DNA of 64,000 nucleotides, from NCBI GenBank assembly GCA_030386875.1, contig CM059574.1, forward strand, positions 6,765,934 through 6,829,933. The letters are read 5' to 3'. Shown here piece by piece: positions 11,280-20,530 of the stretch (positions within the stretch are counted from its first letter, which is position 1; every line of letters begins with the position of its first letter). Both the position numbers and the translations under genes were made by a program. The stretch comes from Morinoia aosen. Taxonomy: Eukaryota > Arthropoda > Malacostraca > Amphipoda > Talitridae. The notes beneath the pieces were generated by a model, which was given only the letters and a program-made list of their open reading frames with translations, did no database searches and was not told the DNA's origin.

Positions 11280-11906
11280 CTGAGTGTTTCAGAAAACGAG
11301 GTACAAAATTGCACATCAAGTAGAAAATGACCAAATAAACACTTTTTGTCCCATGAAATTTTCACCCAAAAAATCGGGGTTGGGAGGCATTAGGTGTTTA
11401 TTGTTTTTAAGGTTTAAATTTAATGGCACAATTACTCGCGGTATTGATTCTGAATTTACTTTACAAAAATTGTTCAAAATGTGTTCCACCTACATCTATG
11501 CACTTTTCGAATGTTAGCCTTAACGGCTGCCGAATATTAGGAAACACGTCTGGCATTAAGGTATCTCACCTGCAGCCACTGCAATTCTGACCACAAGATC
11601 TTCCTCAGACCCAATGGGTGTAGCATTAACAAGGCTCTTCACGTGTCCCCAAAAACTGAAATCGAGTGGAGTCATGTCAGGAGATCTAGGAGGTCTTGCA
11701 ACTAGCACATTTCGCCCGATCAACGTAAATTCAAAATAAATATTGCGAGTAGTTTATTCATTAAATTTCACCCTTTAAAACAATAAACTGCTAATATCTC
11801 AATGTCTCTTTCTTCGGAAAATTTTATAGAAGAAAAAGTTTTTATTCGGATATCTTCTACTTGGTGTGCAATTTTTTGCCTCTTATTCTGAATCTGAAAC
11901 ACCCTG
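11280..11906. mobile_element. Tc1/mariner-type element (family A, copy 1), 627 bp
   Basis: The termini CTGAGTGTTTCAG and, reversed, CAGGGTGTTTCAG sit at TA dinucleotides (11278-11279 and 11907-11908). Inverted similarity extends about 70 bp inward through GAGGTACAAAATTGCACATC. The interior carries a minus-strand transposase fragment. Two relatives occur at 36602-37196 and about 37541-38299, sharing both termini and the interior GTAAATTCAAAATA region. Confidence 0.82.
11470..11720 (-). pseudogene. Mariner-type transposase fragment (third catalytic Asp region)
   Basis: The minus strand reads VARPPRSPDMTPLDFSFWGH followed by VKSLVNATPIGSEEDLVVRI, the conserved block around the third catalytic aspartate (SPD) of an arthropod Tc1/mariner transposase. 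A stop follows VAAGEIP, and the preceding two-thirds of the protein is missing. The D of SPD is retained here, unlike in the copy at 37.5-38.2 kb. It is an internal-deletion derivative without function. Confidence 0.8.
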
Positions 11907-13500
11907 TATATTACTGACAAGTGTTTTCTGAGTAGGTAATGTAGGCATTGTCTACACTGAGAAGCATAGATATGCATTAACAGTTTTTTATTACTAAGTA
12001 TGCACTAATTCAGTGAAATTACAGTAGTTAATTCAATGACTATGCTTCAAATCCCCAAAATTATGATATACATGTAGATAAGGTAGGTAAGATTTGCACC
12101 CTGCCTTTTCTTCTTTGTATCTACACTATGCAGGGTAACAATGCAGAAAAGGTGTCATATTATTGCTCAACACTATGTTACATTTCGGCTATAATAAGCA
12201 AAAGTTGTTCTGCTTTCATTGCAGGGGCCTGACGTTTTCGGAAAGTTTTTTTACGAATAAAAGCCACTTCTAGCTTCTTTGCGTGTATTATGATACTATC
12301 TCTTATTTTCGTCTAACTTTTTACTTTGTATTCGACACTTTGTTATTTTAATGAACGCCCAGGTTCTTCTCATTTCGTGTTTTTTGGAGCAATTTGAAAC
12401 GTTTCCAGCAAGAGAATTTGTACTATCGCATAAATGCAAAAACCATTGCAGCTGAGATAGTGCACTGTTTTCAGTTACAATGTGTGTGTGACTGTAAGTG
12501 AAGTTTTTGCTGGTGTGTGTAATTATTTTCATTGCAGCTCGTTTACATCGTATTTTTATTTTTTTTTTCAAGTGTCTCAATGCCGATATAGATAACCTTA
12601 CAACATTTCCAAATCTTCCTTAACAAGAAGTAATTAATTACATAATGCTACAAAACAAATACTATTTCAGTTTTTTAAAATGTATCAACATAATTATAAA
12701 ATTCTGCATTTCAGCGTATACTAGCTTAGAAACTGGGGAGTGATACGAAGATAAAAATTAAACATGATGATGATATAGTGAAAAACAATATATCTCTGAA
12801 AGAACCAAATTACATTCAAGGAATAACTTGAGAAATGAGAAGAAATTTTTATTATTAACACATGTTAACTTGACTTAAAAACACGGAAGCCATATCAATT
12901 TTGCTAACATGACTTGAAAACTAGAAGTCTTTTTGCACTAGACCATAGCTTCAGGTTTCGGCAAAGACTACTCATTGGCAATGAATCATAACCAAAAGAC
13001 TAGAAATGTTTATGATCATTATCAATCAATGCATCATTTTGAGCATACAGAGTTACCACTCTTTATGTGAGTACAATGTATTGCATCAGCTGAAATGTTC
13101 TGCAAGTAACTTGCAACACTTTTACTACTATTTTCCAGTTCCTATGTATTAATTGAAGGAAAGATGAACAAAACAGAAATATACAGAATGAATTTGCGAT
13201 GCTTTCAATTCCTAATTCCTGCTTTTAACTACAAAATATACATTAATGCTGGGTACAAAAATTATATTTCGCACTCGTAGGTTTCTCATATATATCTGTG
13301 CAAACCCTCAATTACTCGATAACATGACGGTATTAGGTGATAGGAATAAATACGCTGTTTCAAACTTAGAACAAAACAATCAACGAAAACATTGCGTATT
13401 TTTTAGATTTTTTAGCAAAGCATTCTAACTCTGTTTTGGTTTACTTCTAGTTTTAAAGAATTATAAATAATTTTTAGCAAAAATTAGAATCGAAGACACC
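11907..13500. other. hAT-like core, AT-rich, no gene seen
   Basis: No coding motif, tandem repeat or clear inverted repeat was seen. Open frames are all under 100 codons and unconvincing. Confidence 0.6.
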
Positions 13501-13507
13501 AAAAAAT

Positions 13508-13736
13508 GCGACTCCAACCACGACTCTTCCACATCCGAATGAACGACTCCGACTCCGACTCCGACTCCACCACATTCGGAAAAGCGACTCCGACTCCGAC
13601 TCCGACTCCATCACACTTCAGAGTAGCGACTCCGACTCCGACTCCGACTCCACCACACTTCAGAGAAGCGACTCCGACTCCGACACCGACTCTACCCTAA
13701 AACATCCGACTCCGGCGACTCCGACTCCCGACTCCG
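13508..13736 (+). repeat. Right subterminal 42-bp repeats of the hAT-like element
   Basis: About five copies, the outer ones degenerate, of a 42-bp unit made of a GACTCC run plus a 16-bp spacer (ACCACACTTCAGAGAA type). It has the same period and orientation as 6779-7031 but a different spacer. Confidence 0.85.
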
Positions 13737-13739
13737 ACT

Positions 13740-13756
13740 CCGACTCCGCAACCCTG
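13740..13756 (-). repeat. hAT-like terminal inverted repeat, right
   Basis: CCGACTCCGCAACCCTG, the perfect reverse complement of the left terminus. Confidence 0.88.
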
Positions 13757-13863
13757 GTATATTCACACGTGCGTGTGAGCTGGGTATATTCACACGTGCG
13801 TGTGAGCTGGGTATATTCACACGTGCGTGTGAGCTGGGTATATTCTCACGTGCGTGTGAGCTG
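13757..13863. repeat. 27-bp minisatellite resumes, about 4 copies
   Basis: The array continues in phase after the hAT-like element; its first 8 bases (13757-13764) are the right target-site duplication. It ends with GAGCTG at 13863, which is the true right edge of the array. Three of the four units are the CACACG variant, like the units just left of the transposon. Confidence 0.93.
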
Positions 13864-16203
13864 TGCTGCTAAACCCATGAATTATTTATGTTTCCTGGTT
13901 TCGTGTAAGTTTGCGTAACACCTCGTGTTGTGTGACTTCAAGCTTTTCGACAGTCCGCGTTACCACACTTTTGAATAATTTAGTCACTTCAGCGCTTCCA
14001 CTCTCGGACTATGTTGCGCTCTCTTCCTTGAGAAATAATTTGTACTATTTAGGAAAAAGATCATTCCTGTCCAATGTTCTTAATTTAGAGTTTTTTTTTA
14101 TTTTCAGTTTTATTTCTTAATATTATATCATTTTCGTTAGGCTTATGTACTGCCTGATCATATAGGTTCATTTTAAAATTTTGACAGAGTTCCTACTCAT
14201 TCGAACTCATTTTTTCCACTTTGAAACGAATCCAGAAACTGTGGTTAAAATTTAAAAAATCCGAATCAACGATAAAATAAACAAAGATTTTTCGCTTTTT
14301 ATTGAGATTGTGGGTTACTCAACAATAATAAGTAAAGTAAGCTGCACAATCACTGAGTTCAATTGTAATTTTGGTACTTTAGGTTTCACCGTAGATGTCT
14401 TCAAAAAATGTCTTCTCTCATCGTAAATGTCTTCACCGCTAGATGTCTTCAAAATATATGACTTCAATGCAAAACTTTTACTGCCAAACTTCGTGATGGA
14501 ATAATAATAATAGATGTGGTGATGACGTAACTATGTATACATCTAAATCTAGAAACTCTAGAATCGTTGCCAATTCATCTAAAAGTCGTTGTAATATCAA
14601 AGAGTCATTTGCAGAGCTTACAAAACGATAAAATAGATCGCGCTAATAAATACGATGGACGTATTACTCCTGGACTGTGCATGTAAGCCATTTACAGTGA
14701 CAGCCTATCTAGAATCTCTCCTGGATAAACTCAATAGTATTATATCGCAGTTCAAGACGTCCTTTACGATCACATAGTCATCAGCATTGATTTTAACTAC
14801 GATCTTCTACAACACGAGAGCTGCCAATAAACCTCCAAATTCATAAATGCATTTCACTCTAAATTATTCCATTCAATAATCATAGAGCCTAGTCGTGTCT
14901 CGTCATAGTCAGCTACGCTGCTCGGTAATATATTCGTAACATATCCAAATTACTTTTTTTACAAAAATAATAGCTTACGGCTCGTCTATTCATTTCCCGG
15001 TGTTCCTCACTGAGAAAAATGTCTTTTAATACTTGTATCAAATCCCAGGCTACAACTTAAGTAAATAATCGCTTTAATGAACCAATTTAGGAAAAAACGC
15101 ACAAGCTGTCAGAAATATTGCTTTCCTCAATAATAATCGATTAACATACTGTACATTGATTCAGTAAACAGTGAAAACTAAACAGTGTACCAACCGAAAT
15201 TATAAACGCAGCCTACAATTAAGGTAGTCCTTTCACTACCCCGAAATAGGGACAAAAGCCTCAGGTTACTGAGGACACTGTTATCAATATGGAGATCCGA
15301 CCATCGTACTTTGCATTACTCAACGAAGGGAGCATATCAAAGCGATGTATAGTAGATTAAACAATTACGGAAGGAATCAAATAAGAACATCGGGAAGAAC
15401 TATTTTAAGTCCACGTTCACTGAATTCAAAACTGAAATTACGAAAATCAGCGTCTTTTTTATTTTATTTGTGATCCAAGAACTAAATCCACGAAAATAGT
15501 TGAATCTATTTTCCAAGACATTGTTAAATATCATGAAAAAATCCTGAAATGTTTTAATAAACTATGTTTAAACGTAAATGAAAATAATACTGATATTATT
15601 ACTGGTGAATCGACAGACCATGCAATTGGACAACGAGGATCCAATATAAAATTTATTAACATAACTCTTTCTTCTTAACACCTAACAATTCCTCTATTGT
15701 TCTTAACAACATAAAAAATAGCAAAATAATTTATTTAAATTTGAATGTCTTCGTGCTCTAGCGTGAATAAGTATAGCTGATATGATAGCTCCGATCATCA
15801 CACAAACAATTATTAACCTGTCTCGTTTCAAATATATTTTCGCAGTTTTTACATTACCTCAGTAACACATATTTTCGACAGTGGCAATAAAATTTGCGTT
15901 AACAACAATAAACGCGTTTCTGAAATACCTATAATTGATAAACTATGCCATTCGAAAAAACTTTTTGAAAAAGTTTTCTCTCATTTAGGTACAAGTTTTT
16001 TTCGTGGTGCTTTAGTTATACAGGGATATTTCTTTTGTTCTTATTTCAGCTTCTTATTTCTTATTCTCCTGTTCTTATTTCTCTAATGTGTACGTTTGCT
16101 CCATTTCATTCGCTGGAGTGATGCCAGAGTATTTAGGGTTATGTTAATTTCGTCTTTCAGGACTTTTTTGTAAGTTTTCTCATTTTTCTCATTCTCAGAC
16201 AAT
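13864..16203. other. AT-rich sequence without recognisable genes
   Basis: No coding motif was found. At about 14389-14470 there are four imperfect copies of a (T/C)AGATGTCTTCA motif. The rest shows only scattered short open frames. Confidence 0.6.
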
Positions 16204-16289
16204 ATGATTTCCGCCCCTAAATTAACATCACTTATGTCAATTTTATTTAATGTATGTATCGCTGAATCATTTATAATGTCTATACGAAA

Positions 16290-17736
16290 AGCTTGTTTTC
16301 AGCTGGTTTCTCGACTTACGAAAACATTCGATTGCGCAGATAGTAGCATGTTCCTATCGAAACTGCAGCGTTACGGCACAAATGTAGCGGCACCGTTACG
16401 GCACAAATGTTGCGGCACCGTTACGGCACAAATGTTGCGGCACCGTTACGGCACAAATGTTGCGGCACCGTTACGGCACAAATGTTGCGGCACCGTTAGG
16501 GCACAAATGTTGCGGCACCGTTACGGTACAAATGTTGCGGCACCGTTACGGCACAAATGTTGCGGCACCGTTACGGCACAAATGTTGCGGCACCGTTACG
16601 GCACAAATGTTGCGGCACCATTACTGCTCAAATGTTGCGGCACCGTTACTGCACAAATGTTGCGGCACCGTTACTGCACAAATGTTGCGGCACCGTTACG
16701 GCACAAATGTTGCGGCACCGTTACTGCACAAATGTTGCGGCACCGTTACGGCACAAATGTTGCGGCACCGTTACTGCACAAATGTTGCGGCACCGTTACT
16801 GCACAAATGTTGCGGCACCGTTACGGCACAAATGTTGCGGCACCGTTACTGCACAAATGTTGCGGCACCGTTACTGCACAAATTTTGCGGCACCGTTACG
16901 GCACAAATGTTGCGGCACCGTTACGGCACAAATGTTGCGGCACCGTTACTGCACAAATGTTGCGGCACCGTTACTGCACAAATGTTGCGGCACCGTTACT
17001 GCACAAATTTTGCGGCACCGTTACTGCACAAATGTTGCGGCACCGTTACTGCACAAATTTTGCGGCACCGTTACGGCACAAATGTTGCGGCACCGTTACT
17101 GCACAAATGTTGCGGCACCGTTACTGCACAAATGTTGCGGCACCGTTACTGCACAAATTTTGCGGCACCGTTACGGCACAAATGTTGCGGCACCGTTACT
17201 GCACAAATGTTGCGGCACCGTTACGGCACAAATGTTGCGGCACCGTTACTGCACAAATGTTGCGGCACCGTTACGGCACAAATGTTGCGGCCCCATCCCA
17301 AATGAAAAGCTCGAATCACACCTTAAAAATCGGAAGCAGTACGTTGCCACTGATGATGTGCAGTCGGAAGTACTGGAAATATCCATGGATTTCCCCAAAG
17401 ATGTGTCTCAAGACCCCTCCTATATTTAATCTTCGTCAACGATGAAATTGCATCTTGTACTTTTTTAAGTTCACACATTTTGTCTATGTATGACGGTACG
17501 ACATTTATGGCTCTTTCTAATACAAATCTTATTTTATTACGGTAAAAAAATAGCCAAGTGCAAAGAGCTTTAATAGGACTTGAAGTGAATAAAATTTGCT
17601 CAATATCAATAAAGCAAACTGCGATAAGTTCCTTGGCGTTATTATCGATGAAAAAATTATGAGCTGAAAGCATTCTGCTCACATCCGTGCTAACCTATCT
17701 AAATCCGTGAGAATCCTCAATATAGCAAGAATTATA
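16290..17736 (+). pseudogene. Non-LTR reverse transcriptase remnant split by a minisatellite
   Basis: Before the array the plus strand reads RLTKTFDCADSSMFLSKLQR (ending about 16370), which matches the (L)SKAFDCVDH...LL.KL.RYG block of CR1/Jockey-like reverse transcriptases. After the array it resumes with LKNRKQYVATDDVQSEVLEI (about 17,318-17,380) and, after a frameshift, RPLLYLIFVNDEI (about 17,411-17,445): the SYL.NRKQ and GPLLF.IFINDI blocks that follow in the same protein. Further on, DKFLGVIIDEKI and NLSKSVRILNIARII (about 17,618-17,735) match the post-palm region. The order and spacing of blocks match one gene apart from the 25-bp array between them. The YADD box is not visible and stops and frameshifts are present, so it is dead. 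Confidence 0.8.
16369..17290. repeat. 25-bp minisatellite, about 37 copies
   Basis: The unit contains GGCACAAATGTTGCGGCACC and is 25 bp long. The main variant is TTACGGCAC versus TTACTGCAC; a minor one is AATTTTGCGG. The first unit is diverged (GTAGCGG) and the last one decays into GGCCCCATCCC. Because 25 is not a multiple of three and the unit has no stop in any plus frame, three long overlapping open frames appear; none is a gene. It sits exactly inside a reverse transcriptase coding sequence and its first bases overlap the codons for RYG. Confidence 0.95.
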
Positions 17737-19373
17737 CAGAGTAACTGGCACTCTGTTGAACGAACTTTAACATAAGATTGTGACCGTTAAAATAAACACT
17801 TTTCACTAAATAACTGCGTGGTAAAAAATAATTCGTTCAAGAGTTGCAAGGACTTGAAATTAGGAACGAATTGGAGAAATATTTGTACTATAGGAGCGGC
17901 ATGGAATAAAAATGTAGAAGTTCGGGATGTATTTTTATTATGAAATCAAGAAACAAAATAACAACCTTAATTATTATGATCACAAGAAATAGATTTCATT
18001 GCTTCTAGGCAGTTATTGGGTACCCGATTTCCAAATCTCTAGCGGCCCATCACATGGTCCCCAAGGTCTCTTGATATTACGCCCCTACATATCTACTTCT
18101 GGGAACATTTGAAAAGTTTCGTGTGCGAAACACTAATTCATTCCAAAGAAGACCTCAACTGTTGGAGCCTCCGTAATCATTGAACTTTTATGGAAAATGA
18201 AGCATAGCATGAAAGAAATTGAGCTCCGGTGTCTTTTCAATCTAAATAGTCCGAAATATTCGCAGTATACTTTTCTGCTCTAGAACTTTTATTTTCGCAG
18301 CCCAGCCGTTCTCTGTCGGCGCGTCAAAAAGAAATCAGATCGGATTGGGAAGCGTTCGAGAGAGGACTGGAGCCTATATCGGTGCGAAGAGAATTCCGGG
18401 ACCGTGCAAGGGAGTTTCTCTGCCACGTGTTTTGGGAATTACGGTAACCCTGTGAGGAAAGACTTCTCTACCCAGTGGGAAAAGGGTTATTGCTGCTCTG
18501 AGCGTGGCTATGTACTTCGCATTTTCTGAAGCTGGATTTTAAATACTAAGAAATGAGCTAAAACTATTCGGTCTTCGCTGCGAGGGTTCTCTTCCCGGCG
18601 CGCAGGGGCGACTTCCAAGTCATGGACTAATCTTGAGTCGACCCACGGGAGGTTGGTTGGGCAGTGAGCGCTTCTTGCTTTGGCCATTCGTTGGGGCTTA
18701 CGAGCAATCGTAATTTCATTCTACTATGTAATTACTGAGAACTATTCTTCAAATCTGTCAACCTGATTCTCTATCACGTATTGCGTTAATATAGCTATGA
18801 ACGATTTTGAACTAGCTTCAAATCTTCTGAACCTACTGTAGTAAGTTTGGAGTAAAGATTGTTAAATTGTTAAATCTAAGGGCTCTTCAACTTAAATAAA
18901 ATTAGGCTACAAGGTTCTGTATCGAAAACATCCGTTCTTTATTTTAAACAGGTTGCTATTCTTGTAGAGCTTCGGGGTCCAAGGGTATTTTCAATACCTT
19001 TTTATGTTTTCAATCGCGTAGGACAATCATTGCGCAGACACTTGAACGCCTGCATCTCAACAAATATGTTCAGTCATGTTGAACATCGTCGGTGAACATC
19101 TAACTCAGCTTTAAAATCTGGTGCTTGTTATTATAGAAAGTAAGGCTGTTTTTCTGTTTCTTGAGATCATAATGAAAATAATTTCTTAACTTCAGCATAT
19201 AATTTCCCTGTCATTCTCAAAGTGCGAATTTCTTTCAAATACTTCTCGAATTTCAAGCTGTGGTAATTTTTTAGGGAAGTATTTTCGACCACTCGGTTAT
19301 TGAGTAGAAAGTGTTTGTTTCAACGGTGCCAACCTTATGTTAAAATTTGTTCAACACAGTGCCAGTCACCCTG
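17737..19373. mobile_element. Tc1/mariner-type element (family B), 1,637 bp
   Basis: The ends CAGAGTAACTGGCACTCTGT and, reversed, CAGGGTGACTGGCACTGTGT lie at TA dinucleotides (17735-17736 and 19374-19375). The inverted similarity runs about 110 bp, through TGTTGAACAAATTTTAACAT-type sequence and ACACTTT. A plus-strand transposase fragment lies within (18015-18165). The element interrupts the reverse transcriptase remnant: ARII precedes it, and the frame resumes as CSNVICVLVL after it. Confidence 0.8.
18015..18165 (+). pseudogene. Mariner-type transposase fragment
   Basis: The plus strand reads RPITWSPRSLDITPLHIYFW then EHLKSFVCETLIHSKEDLN. This is the block around the third catalytic aspartate, conserved as (W)PPRSPD(I/L)TPLDFFLWGHLKSLVY. 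The aspartate is present (SLD), but the proline before it and the second aspartate (PLD to PLH) are changed. Nothing of the N-terminal DNA-binding part is recognisable, and the sequence from 18,200 to 19,260 has no further motif. Confidence 0.75.
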
Positions 19374-19375
19374 TA

Positions 19376-19440
19376 TGCTCTAATGTAATTTGTGTATTAG
19401 TCTTATAAACTTGTCTGGTTAAAAACAATCTCGTTGTTTG
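19376..19440 (+). pseudogene. Continuation of the 16.3-17.7 kb reverse transcriptase
   Basis: Directly after the mariner-type insertion the reading frame continues as CSNVICVLVL then a stop, matching the S(N)V(L/I)C.LYYSLI segment expected after LN.AR.. in such reverse transcriptases. This supports the insertion boundaries more than it supports any function. Confidence 0.55.
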
Positions 19441-19705
19441 TTAACCAAATTTTTATTATTTGAATTATCCATATTATTGAAAATACAAATAGTCTCTGCA
19501 TCTAGCAATTCAGAACTATTTATTATGGTCAAACTTTATAAGGAAGGCTTTCATGCGTTTCATCTCTCGTCTTCATACTTCATACTATATCGAAATGATA
19601 AGCATGAAGTGACGGGCGTGACTGGGCATTCAAGCGTTAGCGTTTGCTTGTTGATTTTTTATTGGCTAGGCCTCGGTCGCAACAAGGTGTAACTTCGTTA
19701 TAGTT

Positions 19706-19737
19706 AACTAAGGATCATTTTATTAAGGCATTTTCAA
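19706..19737 (+). repeat. 32-bp direct repeat, copy 1
   Basis: The segment starting AACTAAGGATCATTTTATTA and ending CATTTTCAA is repeated exactly at 21476-21507, 1,770 bp to the right. Confidence 0.9.
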
Positions 19738-19894
19738 TAGTTACGTCGCAAATCGATCACATGTTGTTGGCAAGGATACTAATTTTCCGCATTCAATCAA
19801 AATACTTACGAGTATTTATGGTCTATTCTTAGCTTGCAACTCTGTTTCTGCTTCCTTTAATGACTCCCTTTCAATGCCTTCTAACACATAAATT

Positions 19895-20530
19895 TCCATG
19901 TATGCAGATGATGTTCAAATTGCATTGACAGGTTCTTTGGCATGATTACCGAAGGCGAAAATAAATCTTAAACTTCTTGAGATCATGGTATACCAAAATA
20001 GTCTTAAACTGAACGAAAACATAACGCAATCCATTATTTTTGCTCTAAAGAAGCCCCTAAAAATAACCAGCTCTATTCCTCATAGTAGAAAATGACATCA
20101 TTGACCCATTTTTGAAAGTGAATATTCAAACATTTGCTTCGATAAAAATGTATCCAAATCTATAGGAAAACCTGCAACGGAACCCCATGTTTTTTCATCG
20201 CATCGAAAATGTGCTCGACGCAAATTTTTATTTTCAGGCATTCAATCTTTAGTTTTATCGCGTCTTAACTATTGCAGTTTATATGTCTCCATTTCTTCAA
20301 AGAGAGCTAAATAAATGCATGAATATGTCAACCAAGGGAGCATGCGAAGGTAATTTTACATTAAGAAAAACTGTTATGAAACCCCTCTCCTAAATAAACT
20401 CACCTAGACCCCTATTCAAGAAAGGTTCCTCACTCATAAAGCCAAATATGTATTCGCTTTCGTAAACCTCCCTCAACTCATCGCTGATATTGTACAATTC
20501 TTCCACCCAATGTGACGAACCAAAAGCCAA
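19895..20530 (+). pseudogene. Second non-LTR reverse transcriptase remnant
   Basis: The plus strand starts with ISMYADDVQIALTGSLA, the catalytic YADD box, and continues NSLKLNENITQSIIFALKKP (after frameshift), the usual LKLN..KT..I.F block. Further on comes FSGIQSLVLSRLNYCSLYVS, matching the (I)RSLVLSRLNYCD motif, and about 20,400-20,500 PIQERFLTHKAKYVFAFVNL. Several stops and frameshifts are present. Unlike the first remnant, the YADD box is intact. It could be the 3' half of the same kind of CR1/Jockey-like element. It lies between the 32-bp direct repeats. Confidence 0.75.

Larger units (their letters stand above)
6750..13756. mobile_element. Non-autonomous hAT-like DNA transposon, 7,007 bp
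   Basis: The element interrupts the 27-bp array. Its ends are perfect 17-bp inverted repeats beginning CAGGGTTGCGG, and it is flanked by an 8-bp direct duplication of array sequence. An 8-bp duplication plus CAGGG-type termini is the hallmark of the hAT superfamily. Both ends carry 42-bp subterminal repeats rich in CGACTC. No hAT transposase, BED finger or dimerisation motif is visible inside, so it must have been mobilised in trans or has lost its gene. Three later insertions lie within it (8156-9159, 9268-10040, 11280-11906); without them the core is about 4.6 kb of AT-rich, apparently non-coding DNA. It is clearly younger than the array copies it split. Confidence 0.85.

Noticed and set aside
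16204-17445. 413-codon ATG-started frame containing the 25-bp repeat
   Set aside because: All three plus frames are open across the repeat, and the flanking parts are reverse transcriptase fragments in shifting frames.
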